From Parapedobacter sp964613725 (GTDB lineage Bacteria; Bacteroidota; Bacteroidia; Sphingobacteriales; Sphingobacteriaceae): DNA of 37,237 bases. The DNA lies in contig CAZTJY010000021.1 in the NCBI GenBank assembly GCA_964613725.1, forward strand, positions 1-37,237, read 5' to 3'. This document shows positions 9,284 through 17,845 of the stretch, piece after piece (positions within the stretch are counted from its first letter, which is position 1; every line of letters begins with the position of its first letter). The notes beneath the pieces are model-generated. The model was given only the letters and a program-made list of their open reading frames with translations. It was not told where the DNA came from and made no database searches. The translations under genes were made by a program, and so were the position numbers.

Positions 9284-10831
9284 ATGGCTATAACGAATAT
9301 GTTGTTCTCTTTTCGGTTGCGGCAGCCGTGTGGTCTAGCACTAATTATGTGTTGCTGGCTTCTTTTACCGCTAGCGTTCGGTGTTACTTTATTTGCACAG
9401 TCAGTTTCGGAAAGTCGTTTCAATATATTGTTAATTATGGTAGACGATTTGCGGCCTGAGTTGAATTGCTATGGCGCTTCGCAAATCAAAAGTCCGAATA
9501 TGGACCGTTTGGCTTCCTCCGGTACAACTTTTCTTAGCGCTTATTGTCAGTATCCGGTTTGTGCCCCTTCAAGAGCCAGTATGCTTTCTGGCACTCGTCC
9601 CACTTCTACTAAAGTATACGATTTGTACACCGATTTCAGGGAGGCGCTAGCCGATATTCCATCGTTGCCTGAATTATTTAAAAATTCTGGGTACTATACT
9701 GATCGTTTTGGGAAAATTTTTCATATTGACGATGTGAGATCCTGGACCCCTCCATATCCCGAGCAGAAATTTGGACCATCAGAACCGAAACGGAGATCAC
9801 CCTATGCCAGTCCAGAACTTAATGAAGCGGGATGGCTGAAATTTGAGGAGGCAAAGAGGAACGGACTGATCGGCGTTGAATTAGAGCGCTCCCAGAGAGG
9901 GCCTGCATATGAAATAGCTGATGTAGACGATGAGCAGTTGCCGGATGGCAAGATTGCCACCGAAGGCGTCAAAGCACTACAAGAAGCAAAGGAGAGGGGA
10001 GATCCGTTTTTTATCGCCGTCGGATTTCATAAACCCCACCTTCCTTTTGTCGCGCCACGGAAATACTGGGACATGTATGATCGTGATAGCATCCAGGTGG
10101 CAGAGAATGTAGTTCCTCCGGCCGGCGCCCCTTATGCGTTGGGCGACGCAGCGGAGTTTTACACCTATACGGATGTTCCCGACAGTCGGCCTATACCAAA
10201 CGAATACGCCCGTTTAGCACGGCACGGTTATTATGCTTGCGTAAGCTATGTGGACGCACAGGTAGGCCGGGTATTAGATGAGCTGGAAAGATTGAAGCTC
10301 GATCGCAGTACCATTGTGGTTCTAGTAGGGGATCACGGTTATAAGTTGGGAGAACATGGCTCTTGGGGGAAATCGTCCAATTTCGAGGTTGACGCCCGTG
10401 TGCCTTTGATTGTTCGTGTACCGGGTTATAAGCCCAACACAGTGGTGCCTGGATTGGTGGAAATGTTGGATATCTACCCAACGTTAGCAACGCTGGCGAA
10501 TCTTCCTTTGCCCGAACATGTAGAAGGCCAAAGCTTTGATTACTTATTAAAAAAACCCGACGCGCCGGGTAAAGAAGCTGCATTTACGCAGTGCGCCCGG
10601 GGTGATCGGATGGGCTACTCTATGCGAACAGCTCGTTACCGCTTTACGAAATGGATAAAGCGAGGGAAACCCGACGCGTGGGAGCTATATGATCATTCAA
10701 ACGACCCCAACGAAAACAATAACCTCGCTGTTTTGCCGGGGTTGAAGGAATTGTGTGAGCAGTTCTCAAAGCAGATCGATCAACAGATTAGTGTGCAATA
10801 TCTGCCGCAAGCATTGATGAATGAGCCTTGA
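9284..10831 (+). CDS. Secreted type I sulfatase, iduronate-2-sulfatase-like
   Basis: This is an arylsulfatase-superfamily hydrolase of sulfate esters. The catalytic motif C-A-P-S-R (Cys codon at 9560-9562) is the cysteine-type sulfatase signature, which must be converted to formylglycine by a maturase not present here. Metal-ligand motif MVDDLRPELNCYG precedes it, and FFIAVGFHKPHLPF, GDHGYKLGEHG and KSSNFEVDARVPLIVRVPG are typical of the iduronate-2-sulfatase-like branch. The frame opens at 9218, overlapping the oxidoreductase stop, but that start adds 22 residues before a normal signal peptide. I prefer 9284 (about 515 residues), while 9299 is also possible. The signal peptide ends around TLFAQ. 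Length is normal for the branch. It suggests that the substrate carries sulfate as well as phosphate, or that a second substrate is handled. Confidence 0.85.
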   Translation: MAITNMLFSFRLRQPCGLALIMCCWLLLPLAFGVTLFAQSVSESRFNILLIMVDDLRPELNCYGASQIKSPNMDRLASSGTTFLSAYCQYPVCAPSRASMLSGTRPTSTKVYDLYTDFREALADIPSLPELFKNSGYYTDRFGKIFHIDDVRSWTPPYPEQKFGPSEPKRRSPYASPELNEAGWLKFEEAKRNGLIGVELERSQRGPAYEIADVDDEQLPDGKIATEGVKALQEAKERGDPFFIAVGFHKPHLPFVAPRKYWDMYDRDSIQVAENVVPPAGAPYALGDAAEFYTYTDVPDSRPIPNEYARLARHGYYACVSYVDAQVGRVLDELERLKLDRSTIVVLVGDHGYKLGEHGSWGKSSNFEVDARVPLIVRVPGYKPNTVVPGLVEMLDIYPTLATLANLPLPEHVEGQSFDYLLKKPDAPGKEAAFTQCARGDRMGYSMRTARYRFTKWIKRGKPDAWELYDHSNDPNENNNLAVLPGLKELCEQFSKQIDQQISVQYLPQALMNEP

Positions 10832-10849
10832 TTATTACGGAGACAGTCG

Positions 10850-10932
10850 TGTGACGGGGTAACGGTATGAACTAACATGGCTTTTTCACGATAGGACAGG
10901 TTACATGTGACGGACATTGAGCTCATGTCACA
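10850..10932. promoter_or_regulatory. Repeated TGTGAC motifs, possible operator
   Basis: The octamer TGTGACGG occurs at 850-857 and 906-913 of this 10-kb block (10850 and 10906), and a third, inverted copy GTCACA lies at 10927-10932. The last two form TGTGAC(N15)GTCACA. They sit in the 114-base gap before the second EEP gene, the longest gap in the locus apart from the scaffold join. It could be a binding site for a regulator starting a second transcript. No standard promoter was found beside it. Confidence 0.25.
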
Positions 10933-10945
10933 ATGAATAAACAGG

Positions 10946-11866
10946 ATGTCAGGAAATAGAAGAAAATTTTTGAAAGGATTGGCCGCTACGGCAATACTTC
11001 CCCCGCTTGCGGGGATCAGCGGCCGGTTGCCCGCGCATCAAGGAAAAGATACACGGTTTCATCGGGTGCTATGCTGCAACATACGTGTTGCGCTGGAGGA
11101 TGATGAAGCCCAGGGCGTAGGATGGTCTTCCAGGAAGAACGTTTGCCTAGAAATCATCGAGAAACAAAAGCCGGACATCATTGCTTTACAGGAAGTCCTG
11201 AAAGTACAGGCAGACGACCTTCGCCACCATTTTCCCGCATTCCAGCTTCTTGGCTTTGATGGCCCGGAGATGGATGTGCGTGCGGTAGGTTACCATGGCA
11301 TTGCCAAAAATCCCATCATGTTTTCAAAGGAACGCTACGAATTGGTTTCGGCAGGGTGTTATTGGCTTTCTAAAACCCCATTGATCGCTGGAAGTATGTC
11401 CTGGGGCACAGCAAGGGCACGGCACGCCAATTGGGTGCGACTCGAGGACAAACAAACAAAACAGCACTTCAGGGTAATCAATCTACACTTGGATCATGTG
11501 AGTCAAGCCGCTAGAGAAAGTCAAACCCGGGTAGTGCTGGGAGAATCAAGACAGTATCCAGCTGAATTTCCCCAATTATTAGTCGGGGACTTTAATGCCA
11601 GCATGGAAAACCGAGTATATCAGCTTGTCGAAGAATTTGGTTGGAATGATACATATACAGCTATTCATGACTCCGAAGAGCCAGGAGGTACGGTCCATCT
11701 CTTCCAAGGCGAGAACTATATTAATAAAGGGAAAGGACGAAAAATCGACTACATCTTCGTCAATGGAGGTGCAAGTCCGGTACGCGCTGAAATCATTCGC
11801 GACCATGTTAATGGGGTGTATCCAAGCGACCATTATTTTGTATTAACCGAAATGCAGTTACTGTAA
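10946..11866 (+). CDS. Exported EEP-fold phosphodiesterase/phosphatase (second copy)
   Basis: A 306-residue EEP-superfamily hydrolase. The N-terminus NRRKFLKGLAATAILPPLAG has a twin-Arg pair followed by F-L-K and a hydrophobic stretch, which looks like a Tat signal. This differs from the Sec signal of the first EEP protein and suggests export in folded, metal-loaded form. Motifs are CNIRVALEDDEAQG (about 48), IIALQEVLK with metal-binding Glu (about 83), INLHLDHVS (about 175), LLVGDFNAS (about 214), KIDYIFVNGG (about 268) and SDHYFVLTEMQ (about 292). The two EEP proteins have the same length but differ clearly in sequence, so they are probably specialised for different bonds. The gene ends 17 bases before the assembly gap. 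Confidence 0.85.
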   Translation: MSGNRRKFLKGLAATAILPPLAGISGRLPAHQGKDTRFHRVLCCNIRVALEDDEAQGVGWSSRKNVCLEIIEKQKPDIIALQEVLKVQADDLRHHFPAFQLLGFDGPEMDVRAVGYHGIAKNPIMFSKERYELVSAGCYWLSKTPLIAGSMSWGTARARHANWVRLEDKQTKQHFRVINLHLDHVSQAARESQTRVVLGESRQYPAEFPQLLVGDFNASMENRVYQLVEEFGWNDTYTAIHDSEEPGGTVHLFQGENYINKGKGRKIDYIFVNGGASPVRAEIIRDHVNGVYPSDHYFVLTEMQLL

Positions 11867-11883
11867 CCGGCATGGAAACCGCG

Positions 11884-11983
11884 NNNNNNNNNNNNNNNNN
11901 NNNNNNNNNNNNNNNNNNNNNNNNNNNNNNNNNNNNNNNNNNNNNNNNNNNNNNNNNNNNNNNNNNNNNNNNNNNNNNNNNNN
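11884..11983. other. Assembly gap of exactly 100 N
   Basis: One hundred consecutive N, the conventional length for a scaffold join of unknown size. Real sequence of any length, including whole genes, may be missing between the second EEP gene and the metallophosphoesterase. The adjacency of these two genes is therefore not proven. Confidence 0.98.
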
Positions 11984-11995
11984 AAAAATACAAAT

Positions 11996-13117
11996 ATGAA
12001 AAATGTACTTCGGCATCTAATGTTTGCACTTGTCAGTGCATTGTTGGTCATCAATGTTTGTGCACAACAGACCTATCAGAAGCCCGCTTTGGAACAAACG
12101 GGATCCTGGTCGATGATTATGATCCCTGATCTTCAAAACTATGTTAAATGGAATCGGAACCAGCCGATATTGGATCTGATGATGGCTTGGATTGAGGATA
12201 ATATCGACACCCTGAACATAAAGATGGTGATATGCGTAGGCGACCTCATCCAAAGCCCCGAAAAAATCACCAACGATTACGACGGCGACCAAACGACACG
12301 CCGTCAATGGGCGGCGGTGTCAAACGCTTTCTCCCGATTGGATGGTAAGGTGCCCTATATCGCCGCAACGGGTAACCACGATTATCGGATAGACCGGGAA
12401 GGCAACCGGCACACCCAGTACAGTGAGTTTTTTAACGCCGATAAAAACCATTTGAACCAAAAAATCTTGGTTCAAAATAGCCGGGATGAAGCGGGCGAAC
12501 CGACGTTGGCCAACTCAGCGTATGAGATTCGGGGACTGAATGGCAAAGACTACCTGTTCATGACGATCGAATACGGCCCGCGAGACACGGTGTTAACCTG
12601 GGCGAAGCGGATTGCGGCCATGGAACAATACAAAGACCATCGAATTATGCTCACCACACACAATTACCTCAACGCGGAAGATCAACATACATCGGGTGAG
12701 GTAGGCTGGTTGTTTTGGGAGCCGTACGCTGTGGATAACCAGATTTTGAAGTCGCCCAAAGTCAAACTGCCAAACGCAAACAACGGTAAGCAGATTTGGG
12801 AGCAGCTCGTCCAGCCGGCAAACAACATTGAACTTGTACTGTGTGGACACATCTCCGGAGAAGGCTATCGGCTGGACAAAAACGTAGCAGGCAAATCGGT
12901 GCACCAAATACTGTTCGATGCGCAATCGATGGGCGGCGGAAGCCGAAGCGGCAACGGCGGCGATGGTTGGCTCCGGATACTGGAGTTTTTCCCGGATAAC
13001 AAAACGGTAAAGGTGAAGACATTTTCGCCGCTTTTCGGCATATCGCCGACGACCCGGCAATTCGCCTGGAAGCGCGATCCCCGCAATGAATTTACGTTCT
13101 ATTTCGATTCACATTAA
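11996..13117 (+). CDS. Secreted calcineurin-like metallophosphoesterase
   Basis: A 373-residue phosphoesterase with a signal peptide (residues 1-23, ending INVCAQ). The five metallophosphoesterase blocks are present in order: MIPDLQNYV (about 39, metal Asp), VICVGDLIQS (about 80), AATGNHDYR (about 122, the GNH[D/E] signature), MLTTHNYL (about 220) and LVLCGHISGEGY (about 282, the GH.H-like block with Ser replacing the second His). The metal centre looks nearly complete. The family cleaves phosphomonoesters or diesters; periplasmic members include teichoic-acid hydrolases of the PhoD type, though this protein is not a recognisable PhoD. ATG at 11996 lies 13 bases after the N gap, so its promoter region is unknown. 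Confidence 0.85.
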   Translation: MKNVLRHLMFALVSALLVINVCAQQTYQKPALEQTGSWSMIMIPDLQNYVKWNRNQPILDLMMAWIEDNIDTLNIKMVICVGDLIQSPEKITNDYDGDQTTRRQWAAVSNAFSRLDGKVPYIAATGNHDYRIDREGNRHTQYSEFFNADKNHLNQKILVQNSRDEAGEPTLANSAYEIRGLNGKDYLFMTIEYGPRDTVLTWAKRIAAMEQYKDHRIMLTTHNYLNAEDQHTSGEVGWLFWEPYAVDNQILKSPKVKLPNANNGKQIWEQLVQPANNIELVLCGHISGEGYRLDKNVAGKSVHQILFDAQSMGGGSRSGNGGDGWLRILEFFPDNKTVKVKTFSPLFGISPTTRQFAWKRDPRNEFTFYFDSH

Positions 13118-13135
13118 CAGGTACCCTGAACGTTT

Positions 13136-14410
13136 ATGGAGAACCTAGCAAATTCAAAAAAGCCTAATTTTTTTTCGAAGTCGGGCCTTCCCAAACCCCT
13201 AGCTTGGGGCTACCTCGGCATCATCATCTTCATGATGGGCGATGGCGTGGAGCAGGGCTGGCTAAGCCCTTACTTGATTGAGCATGGAGTTTCCATGCAA
13301 CAATCTGCGTTATTGTTTACCGTATATGGAATTACCATCGCCATTTCATCGTGGTTTTCTGGTGTGCTCGCCGAAGGATATGGGCCAAGGAAAGCCATGC
13401 TCCTCGGTTTACTCCTGTATATTATCGGGACGGTCGGGTTCGTGGGCCTCGGGATGCAGAACCTAGATTACCCCATGATGTTAATTACCTATGCCATTCG
13501 CGGATTCGCCTACCCACTGTTTGCTTATTCGTTTTTGGTGTGGATCACTTACCGTACACCCCAAAGCAAGTTGGGTAGGGCGGTCGGATGGTTCTGGTTC
13601 GTTTTCACAGGAGGCCTCAACGTGTTCGGGGCCTACTATTCCAGTTGGGCCATCGAAGCGCTCGGCTATCAAAATACATTATGGAGTTCCATATTCTGGG
13701 TATTGGTAGGTGCGTTTTTCGCCCTTGTGATGAATAAAGATAAGTTCGTTCCATCCGGCGATGCGGGTTCGAAAACCAAAGAGTTGCTTAAAGGGCTGAC
13801 CATCGTCAAAGAAGAGCCCAAAGTACTTATCGGGGGAATTGTGCGGGTAATCAACACCACCGCACAATTTGCCTTTCCGGTGTTCTTGCCGATTTACATG
13901 GCTACACATGGGTTCAGTACCATCGAATGGCTGCAGATATGGGGCACCATTTTCACCAGTAACATTGCATTTAACCTTATTTTCGGGTTTGTGGGCGATC
14001 GGATGGGCTGGCAGAACACTATTATGTGGTTCGGTGGTGTGGGGTGTGGCCTCACCACCCTGCTGTTTTTCTACTCGCCGGTCTGGTTCGGTGGCGATTA
14101 CTGGGCGGTGCTGTTATGCGGCGTACTTTGGGGTGGCCTGCTGGCCGGCTATGTGCCATTATCGGCACTGGTGCCTTCGCTCGTAAAAAAAGACAAAGGT
14201 GCGGCCATGGCGATCCTAAACCTTGGCGCTGGCCTTCCGGTTTTTGTAGGCCCCGCTATCGTGGGCGTATCAATCGGAGTTATTGGTAATGAAGGGGTAA
14301 TTTGGGTGTTGGCAGGCTTGTACTTCCTGAGCGCATTGCTCACGAAGTTTATCACGTTGCCTAAGTCCGAAAACATAGGAGAGACGCAAAGGAGCATTGA
14401 GCGTACCTGA
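13136..14410 (+). CDS. MFS polyol permease (RbtT/DalT/CsbX/YoaB family)
   Basis: A 424-residue, 12-segment inner-membrane transporter. LPKPLAWGYLGIIIFMMGDG, VEQGWLSPYLIEHG and LLFTVYGITIAISSWFSG are characteristic of the polyol permease family (ribitol RbtT, D-arabinitol DalT, Bacillus CsbX and YoaB). Length is normal. It starts 18 bases after the phosphoesterase and leads a tight run of genes (dehydrogenase, GDPD, two kinases, phosphatase, GDPD) with mostly 1-39-base spacings. Cargo is likely a linear polyol or a related polyhydroxy compound set free by the secreted phosphodiesterases. Family assignment is firm; the cargo is inferred. Confidence 0.85.
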   Translation: MENLANSKKPNFFSKSGLPKPLAWGYLGIIIFMMGDGVEQGWLSPYLIEHGVSMQQSALLFTVYGITIAISSWFSGVLAEGYGPRKAMLLGLLLYIIGTVGFVGLGMQNLDYPMMLITYAIRGFAYPLFAYSFLVWITYRTPQSKLGRAVGWFWFVFTGGLNVFGAYYSSWAIEALGYQNTLWSSIFWVLVGAFFALVMNKDKFVPSGDAGSKTKELLKGLTIVKEEPKVLIGGIVRVINTTAQFAFPVFLPIYMATHGFSTIEWLQIWGTIFTSNIAFNLIFGFVGDRMGWQNTIMWFGGVGCGLTTLLFFYSPVWFGGDYWAVLLCGVLWGGLLAGYVPLSALVPSLVKKDKGAAMAILNLGAGLPVFVGPAIVGVSIGVIGNEGVIWVLAGLYFLSALLTKFITLPKSENIGETQRSIERT

Positions 14411-14449
14411 CGCGAACAAAAGAGAATTTATAATTAACATGATATTTTT

Positions 14450-15463
14450 ATGAGAATATTGGTTACGGCGCCTTATCACGAGAAAGGCAGGGAAGAGTTG
14501 GCGCAACTGTTTGGAGAGGTTGTTTATAAGCCTTGGAAAGCACATGGAAGGGGGTATCGACCCGATGAGCTCATTGATTTACTACGTGAATCACAAGCGG
14601 GGGCATTGATTACAGAGCATGATGAGGTGACAGCGGCAGTGATCCACGCCCATCCACACTTGAAATTCATCGGTGTATGCCGCGGTACGCCTTCTAATGT
14701 GGCGGTAGATGTGGCGACCCAAAAGGGCATACCTGTTTTCAACACGCCGGCACGGAATGCCCAAGCTGTGGCCGAGTTGTTTATCGCCAATATCATTTCC
14801 TTTTTGCGGAAAGCGAGGCAGGGGGTCGAATGGCTGGAAGCGGGTAAATGGGGCGAAGGGGCCCATACGGCATACCTGCAATTCAAGGGTAACGAACTTG
14901 CAGGAAAGCAAGTGGGCATGGTCGGTTTCGGCGCGGTGGCCCAAACCAGTGCACAGCTATTGAAAATCTTCCCCTGCGAAATCACCTATTTCGACCCATT
15001 CTATACGGCAGACGACCCATTGTACAAGAAACAATCGCTGGAAGAACTTTTCCGCTCAAGCGATATCGTAGCGATACATTTGCCGGTGACGGACGAGACG
15101 AGAGGCATGATTGGTGCCGATCTCTTGTCATTGATGAAGCCGGATGCGATATTTGTCAATACGGCACGGGCGGTTGTCGTCGATCGGGATGCCTTACTGG
15201 ATGTAGTGGAAAACGATAAAATCCGCGGAGCCATATTGGACGTGTTTAATCATGAGCCGCCTGATGAAAAGGACTACCGCCTAATCAGGCACCCAAACGT
15301 GCTCGCCACGCCCCATATCGCCGGGGCTACGCATGAGGTAGAGGATCATCACGTGGCTATCATGAACCGGGTGTTGGGGGATTATTTTAAGCGAGATAAA
15401 AAAGATATTAAACAATTCGTTAACCGAAATGAATTAACGGTTACTTTGAAGGAAGGATCTTAG
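14450..15463 (+). CDS. D-isomer 2-hydroxyacid dehydrogenase, YoaD-like
   Basis: A 337-residue cytosolic NAD(P)-dependent dehydrogenase of the phosphoglycerate-dehydrogenase superfamily. The Rossmann motif is QVGMVGFGAVAQ (about 154-165, GxGxxA form). The catalytic residues are visible: Arg in FVNTARAVVVDRDAL (about 239), Glu in DVFNHEPPDE (about 268) and His in LATPHIAGATHE (about 288). It lacks the C-terminal ACT domain of SerA, so it is not the long serine-biosynthesis enzyme. Its sequence and position between a polyol-permease-type transporter and FGGY kinases resemble the Bacillus subtilis yoaDCB group, which has a dehydrogenase, a kinase and a transporter (from memory). It probably oxidises or reduces a hydroxyacid or sugar-acid intermediate. 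Confidence 0.85.
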   Translation: MRILVTAPYHEKGREELAQLFGEVVYKPWKAHGRGYRPDELIDLLRESQAGALITEHDEVTAAVIHAHPHLKFIGVCRGTPSNVAVDVATQKGIPVFNTPARNAQAVAELFIANIISFLRKARQGVEWLEAGKWGEGAHTAYLQFKGNELAGKQVGMVGFGAVAQTSAQLLKIFPCEITYFDPFYTADDPLYKKQSLEELFRSSDIVAIHLPVTDETRGMIGADLLSLMKPDAIFVNTARAVVVDRDALLDVVENDKIRGAILDVFNHEPPDEKDYRLIRHPNVLATPHIAGATHEVEDHHVAIMNRVLGDYFKRDKKDIKQFVNRNELTVTLKEGS

Positions 15464-15464
15464 T

Positions 15465-16382
15465 TTGAAACCAATAGCTATTACTTTGTTACGAAGCCTG
15501 ATGTTTGCGATGGCGTTGTGCCTAGCATGCGGTCAAATGGTAATCGGCCAGCCACCGATGGAAGTCTATGCACACCGGGGGTTCCGGGGGCTGCATCCGG
15601 AAAATACGATCCAAGCAATGAAGAAAGCGCTTCATTACGGAGCTGTCTTAGAGCTTGACCTGGCCATTAGCAAGGATAAAAATGTAATCGTGAGCCACGA
15701 TGCGGTTATGAATACAAAAATCACTGAGAAAGCAGACGGAAGTTCGATGGTGAAAGTAGAGAAGCATGTGCTCTACCAAATGGACTACGCTGATATCCGG
15801 TCGTATGACGTGGGCAAGAGACCGAATCCTGATTTCCCCGAACAGGAACGGTATCCCGCATATATTCCGTTGTTGAGCGAGTTGGTCGACTCGGTGGAGC
15901 GGCATGCCGCAGCGCAAGGCCTGGAGGTACCGCGCTACTTTATAGAAACCAAGCTGAACCCGAAAAACGACGGGGTGAACCATCCGGGTCCGGAAGAATT
16001 TGTCCGCCTCATGATGCAGGTAGTCGATGCTAAAGGCATCCGCGAACGGATAGTCGTGCAGTCTTTTGATCCGCGCACACTGCAAATACTTCACCGGCAG
16101 TTTCCAGACGTGAAACTGGCTTTCCTTGCGAAGGCCGAAACGTCGTTGGAAAGCAACTTGGATTGGCTTGGCTTTACGCCAGATTTTTACTCCATCAATC
16201 CGGCTTACATCGATGCCGCGTTGGTGGCGGCGTGCGAGGAGGTCGGGACCGAACTCATTATCGGTAACTGCAACGACTATAACGAGATCAAAAGAATTTC
16301 AGCACTTGGCGTTGGCGTACACCGGGTGATTTCAGATTTTCCGATGAGCTCCCTAGCGGCTACTAAAGAAAAAACGCCTTAG
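15465..16382 (+). CDS. Secreted glycerophosphodiester phosphodiesterase (first copy)
   Basis: A 305-residue GDPD-family TIM barrel that hydrolyses glycerophosphodiesters to an alcohol and a glycerol phosphate. The signature is clear: VYAHRGFRGLHPENT (about 36, catalytic His-Arg), LELDLAISKD (about 63, metal Glu/Asp) and VSHDAVMN (about 76, second catalytic His). The N-terminus is a signal peptide (MKPIAITLLRSLMFAMALCL, with LACG offering a possible lipobox). The TTG start at 15465 is supported by a GGAAGG motif at 15451-15456; ATG at 15501 would truncate the signal. It follows the dehydrogenase stop by one base. GlpQ-type members degrade glycerol-phosphate teichoic acids outside the cell, which fits the neighbours, but the substrate is not proven. 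Confidence 0.88.
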   Translation: MKPIAITLLRSLMFAMALCLACGQMVIGQPPMEVYAHRGFRGLHPENTIQAMKKALHYGAVLELDLAISKDKNVIVSHDAVMNTKITEKADGSSMVKVEKHVLYQMDYADIRSYDVGKRPNPDFPEQERYPAYIPLLSELVDSVERHAAAQGLEVPRYFIETKLNPKNDGVNHPGPEEFVRLMMQVVDAKGIRERIVVQSFDPRTLQILHRQFPDVKLAFLAKAETSLESNLDWLGFTPDFYSINPAYIDAALVAACEEVGTELIIGNCNDYNEIKRISALGVGVHRVISDFPMSSLAATKEKTP

Positions 16383-16391
16383 TAACGGAAT

Positions 16392-17843
16392 ATGAATAAC
16401 ATGACACAACAGGCCTATTTAATTGTCGACATAGGCACGGGCAACGTCCGGGTAGCCATGGTCTCAACAAAAGGTGAATTACTGGCCCTCCAGCGTGACA
16501 ATGTACGCTACCAAAAAGACGATGACTACCCGGACTCCATCGCGTTTGACCCCATTCAACTGTGGGAGCAAATCAAACATTTAGCGGAAGGGGTACTTGC
16601 CAGTGTGGGGGACGTTCATATATTGGCCATTACCGCGACCAGCCAGCGCGAAGGCGTGGTCGTGTTGGACGAAGCCGACCAACCGCTTATCGGCATGTCT
16701 AACCACGACAATCGTGGTCGGGAATGGGAATCGCTGATCGCAGATAAGGACCGCATGTATACGTTGACGGGCCGCTATCCGACGGCGCTGTTTTCGGCGC
16801 TGAAGCTGGTCGGACTACGTGAACGGAAACATGAACTATGGGGCCGAATAGCTTCGTTTACCAGCATCAGCGATTGGGTGCAGTTCCAATTTTCCGGCGT
16901 TCTTGGTTACGAACATTCCCAAGCATCAGAAACCTTGTTGTACGACGTGAATGCGAAAGCTTGGTCCACGGAACTCTGCACCGTCTTTAACTTGCCGATG
17001 TCATTGCTACCCCCATTGAAGTCTTCGGGCGAGGTATTGGGCAGCGTTCGGGCCGATATTGCGCAGGGATGGGGTATCGCCCCCGATGCGGTTGTGGTCG
17101 TTGGTGGCGCAGATACTCAGTTAGCGGTGCACAGCACAAAACCAGAGCGGGACGATGTCGTCATCGTATCCGGTACAACAACACCCATTGTAAAAATCGT
17201 TGATACCTATGTGACCGACGAACGACAACGTACGTGGACCGGGCGGCATATCGATGCAGACAGTTTCATGTTGGAGGCCAACGCTGGCGTTACCGGGCTG
17301 AATTACCAACGCCTAAAGGAAATTTTTTATCCCAATGAAGATTATGAGATCATCGAGCAGGAACTTGATGAGACATCGTATTCACTATGTGTGGCCTCAC
17401 TGGGTTCGCTGGTGGCCGATGAGGATGCGCCCCTTACCAAGGGCGGATTCATCTTCAATGCCCCCGTTTCGCACCAACTGACCCGCGGGGGATTCGTGTT
17501 TGCCATTCTCTGGGACATCGCATGCAGCATCTACGAAAATTATAAGGCGCTGGATAAGGTTTCTCCGCATGGCCGAGATTACATATGGGCATGCGGTGGT
17601 GGCGTGCAAAGCCGGAAGCTACGCCAGTTCATCGCGAACCTCACGAATAAGAACGTCCGGATTTGTAATACATACAGACAATCATCGGTATTGGGCGGTG
17701 CATTCATCTGTGCAGGGGCAACTGGCCAGCAAGGTGCCACACCCGAGTTGCAGGATGAGGTAACTCCGCAAAACCGTGAGCAGTTTCTGGAATTGTATGC
17801 CGAGTGGAAGCGTGCTCGGCATACATTCAGCCAAATTAGCTAG
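16392..17843 (+). CDS. FGGY-family carbohydrate kinase, YoaC-like
   Basis: A 483-residue cytosolic ATP-dependent sugar kinase of the FGGY family. The N-terminal phosphate-binding motif is LIVDIGTGNVRVAMV (about 10-24). TATSQREGVVVLDEADQPL (about 84) belongs to the same domain, and the catalytic Asp is expected in VVVVGGADTQLAVHS (about 240). IWACGGGVQSRKLRQFIANL (about 398) is the C-terminal adenine-binding block, followed by SVLGGAFICAGATG. The REG motif and overall pattern resemble B. subtilis YoaC and, more distantly, the AI-2 kinase LsrK rather than a classic xylulokinase. ATG at 16392 lies 9 bases after the GDPD stop; ATG at 16401 is an alternative. The substrate is probably a ketose, polyol or related compound, unassigned. 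Confidence 0.85.
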   Translation: MNNMTQQAYLIVDIGTGNVRVAMVSTKGELLALQRDNVRYQKDDDYPDSIAFDPIQLWEQIKHLAEGVLASVGDVHILAITATSQREGVVVLDEADQPLIGMSNHDNRGREWESLIADKDRMYTLTGRYPTALFSALKLVGLRERKHELWGRIASFTSISDWVQFQFSGVLGYEHSQASETLLYDVNAKAWSTELCTVFNLPMSLLPPLKSSGEVLGSVRADIAQGWGIAPDAVVVVGGADTQLAVHSTKPERDDVVIVSGTTTPIVKIVDTYVTDERQRTWTGRHIDADSFMLEANAGVTGLNYQRLKEIFYPNEDYEIIEQELDETSYSLCVASLGSLVADEDAPLTKGGFIFNAPVSHQLTRGGFVFAILWDIACSIYENYKALDKVSPHGRDYIWACGGGVQSRKLRQFIANLTNKNVRICNTYRQSSVLGGAFICAGATGQQGATPELQDEVTPQNREQFLELYAEWKRARHTFSQIS

Positions 17844-17845
17844 GT

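Noticed and set aside
10906..10932. Classical CRP site (TGTGA-N6-TCACA)
   Set aside because: The half-sites are 17 bases apart between TGTGA and TCACA, not 6, so the enterobacterial CRP geometry does not apply.
11872..12129. Short open frames that run across the N block
   Set aside because: They are artefacts of translating N; the real gene starts at 11996.
11996..13117. PhoD-type teichoic acid hydrolase
   Set aside because: The calcineurin-like blocks are clear, but the PhoD N-terminal domain and Tat-type lead are not seen.
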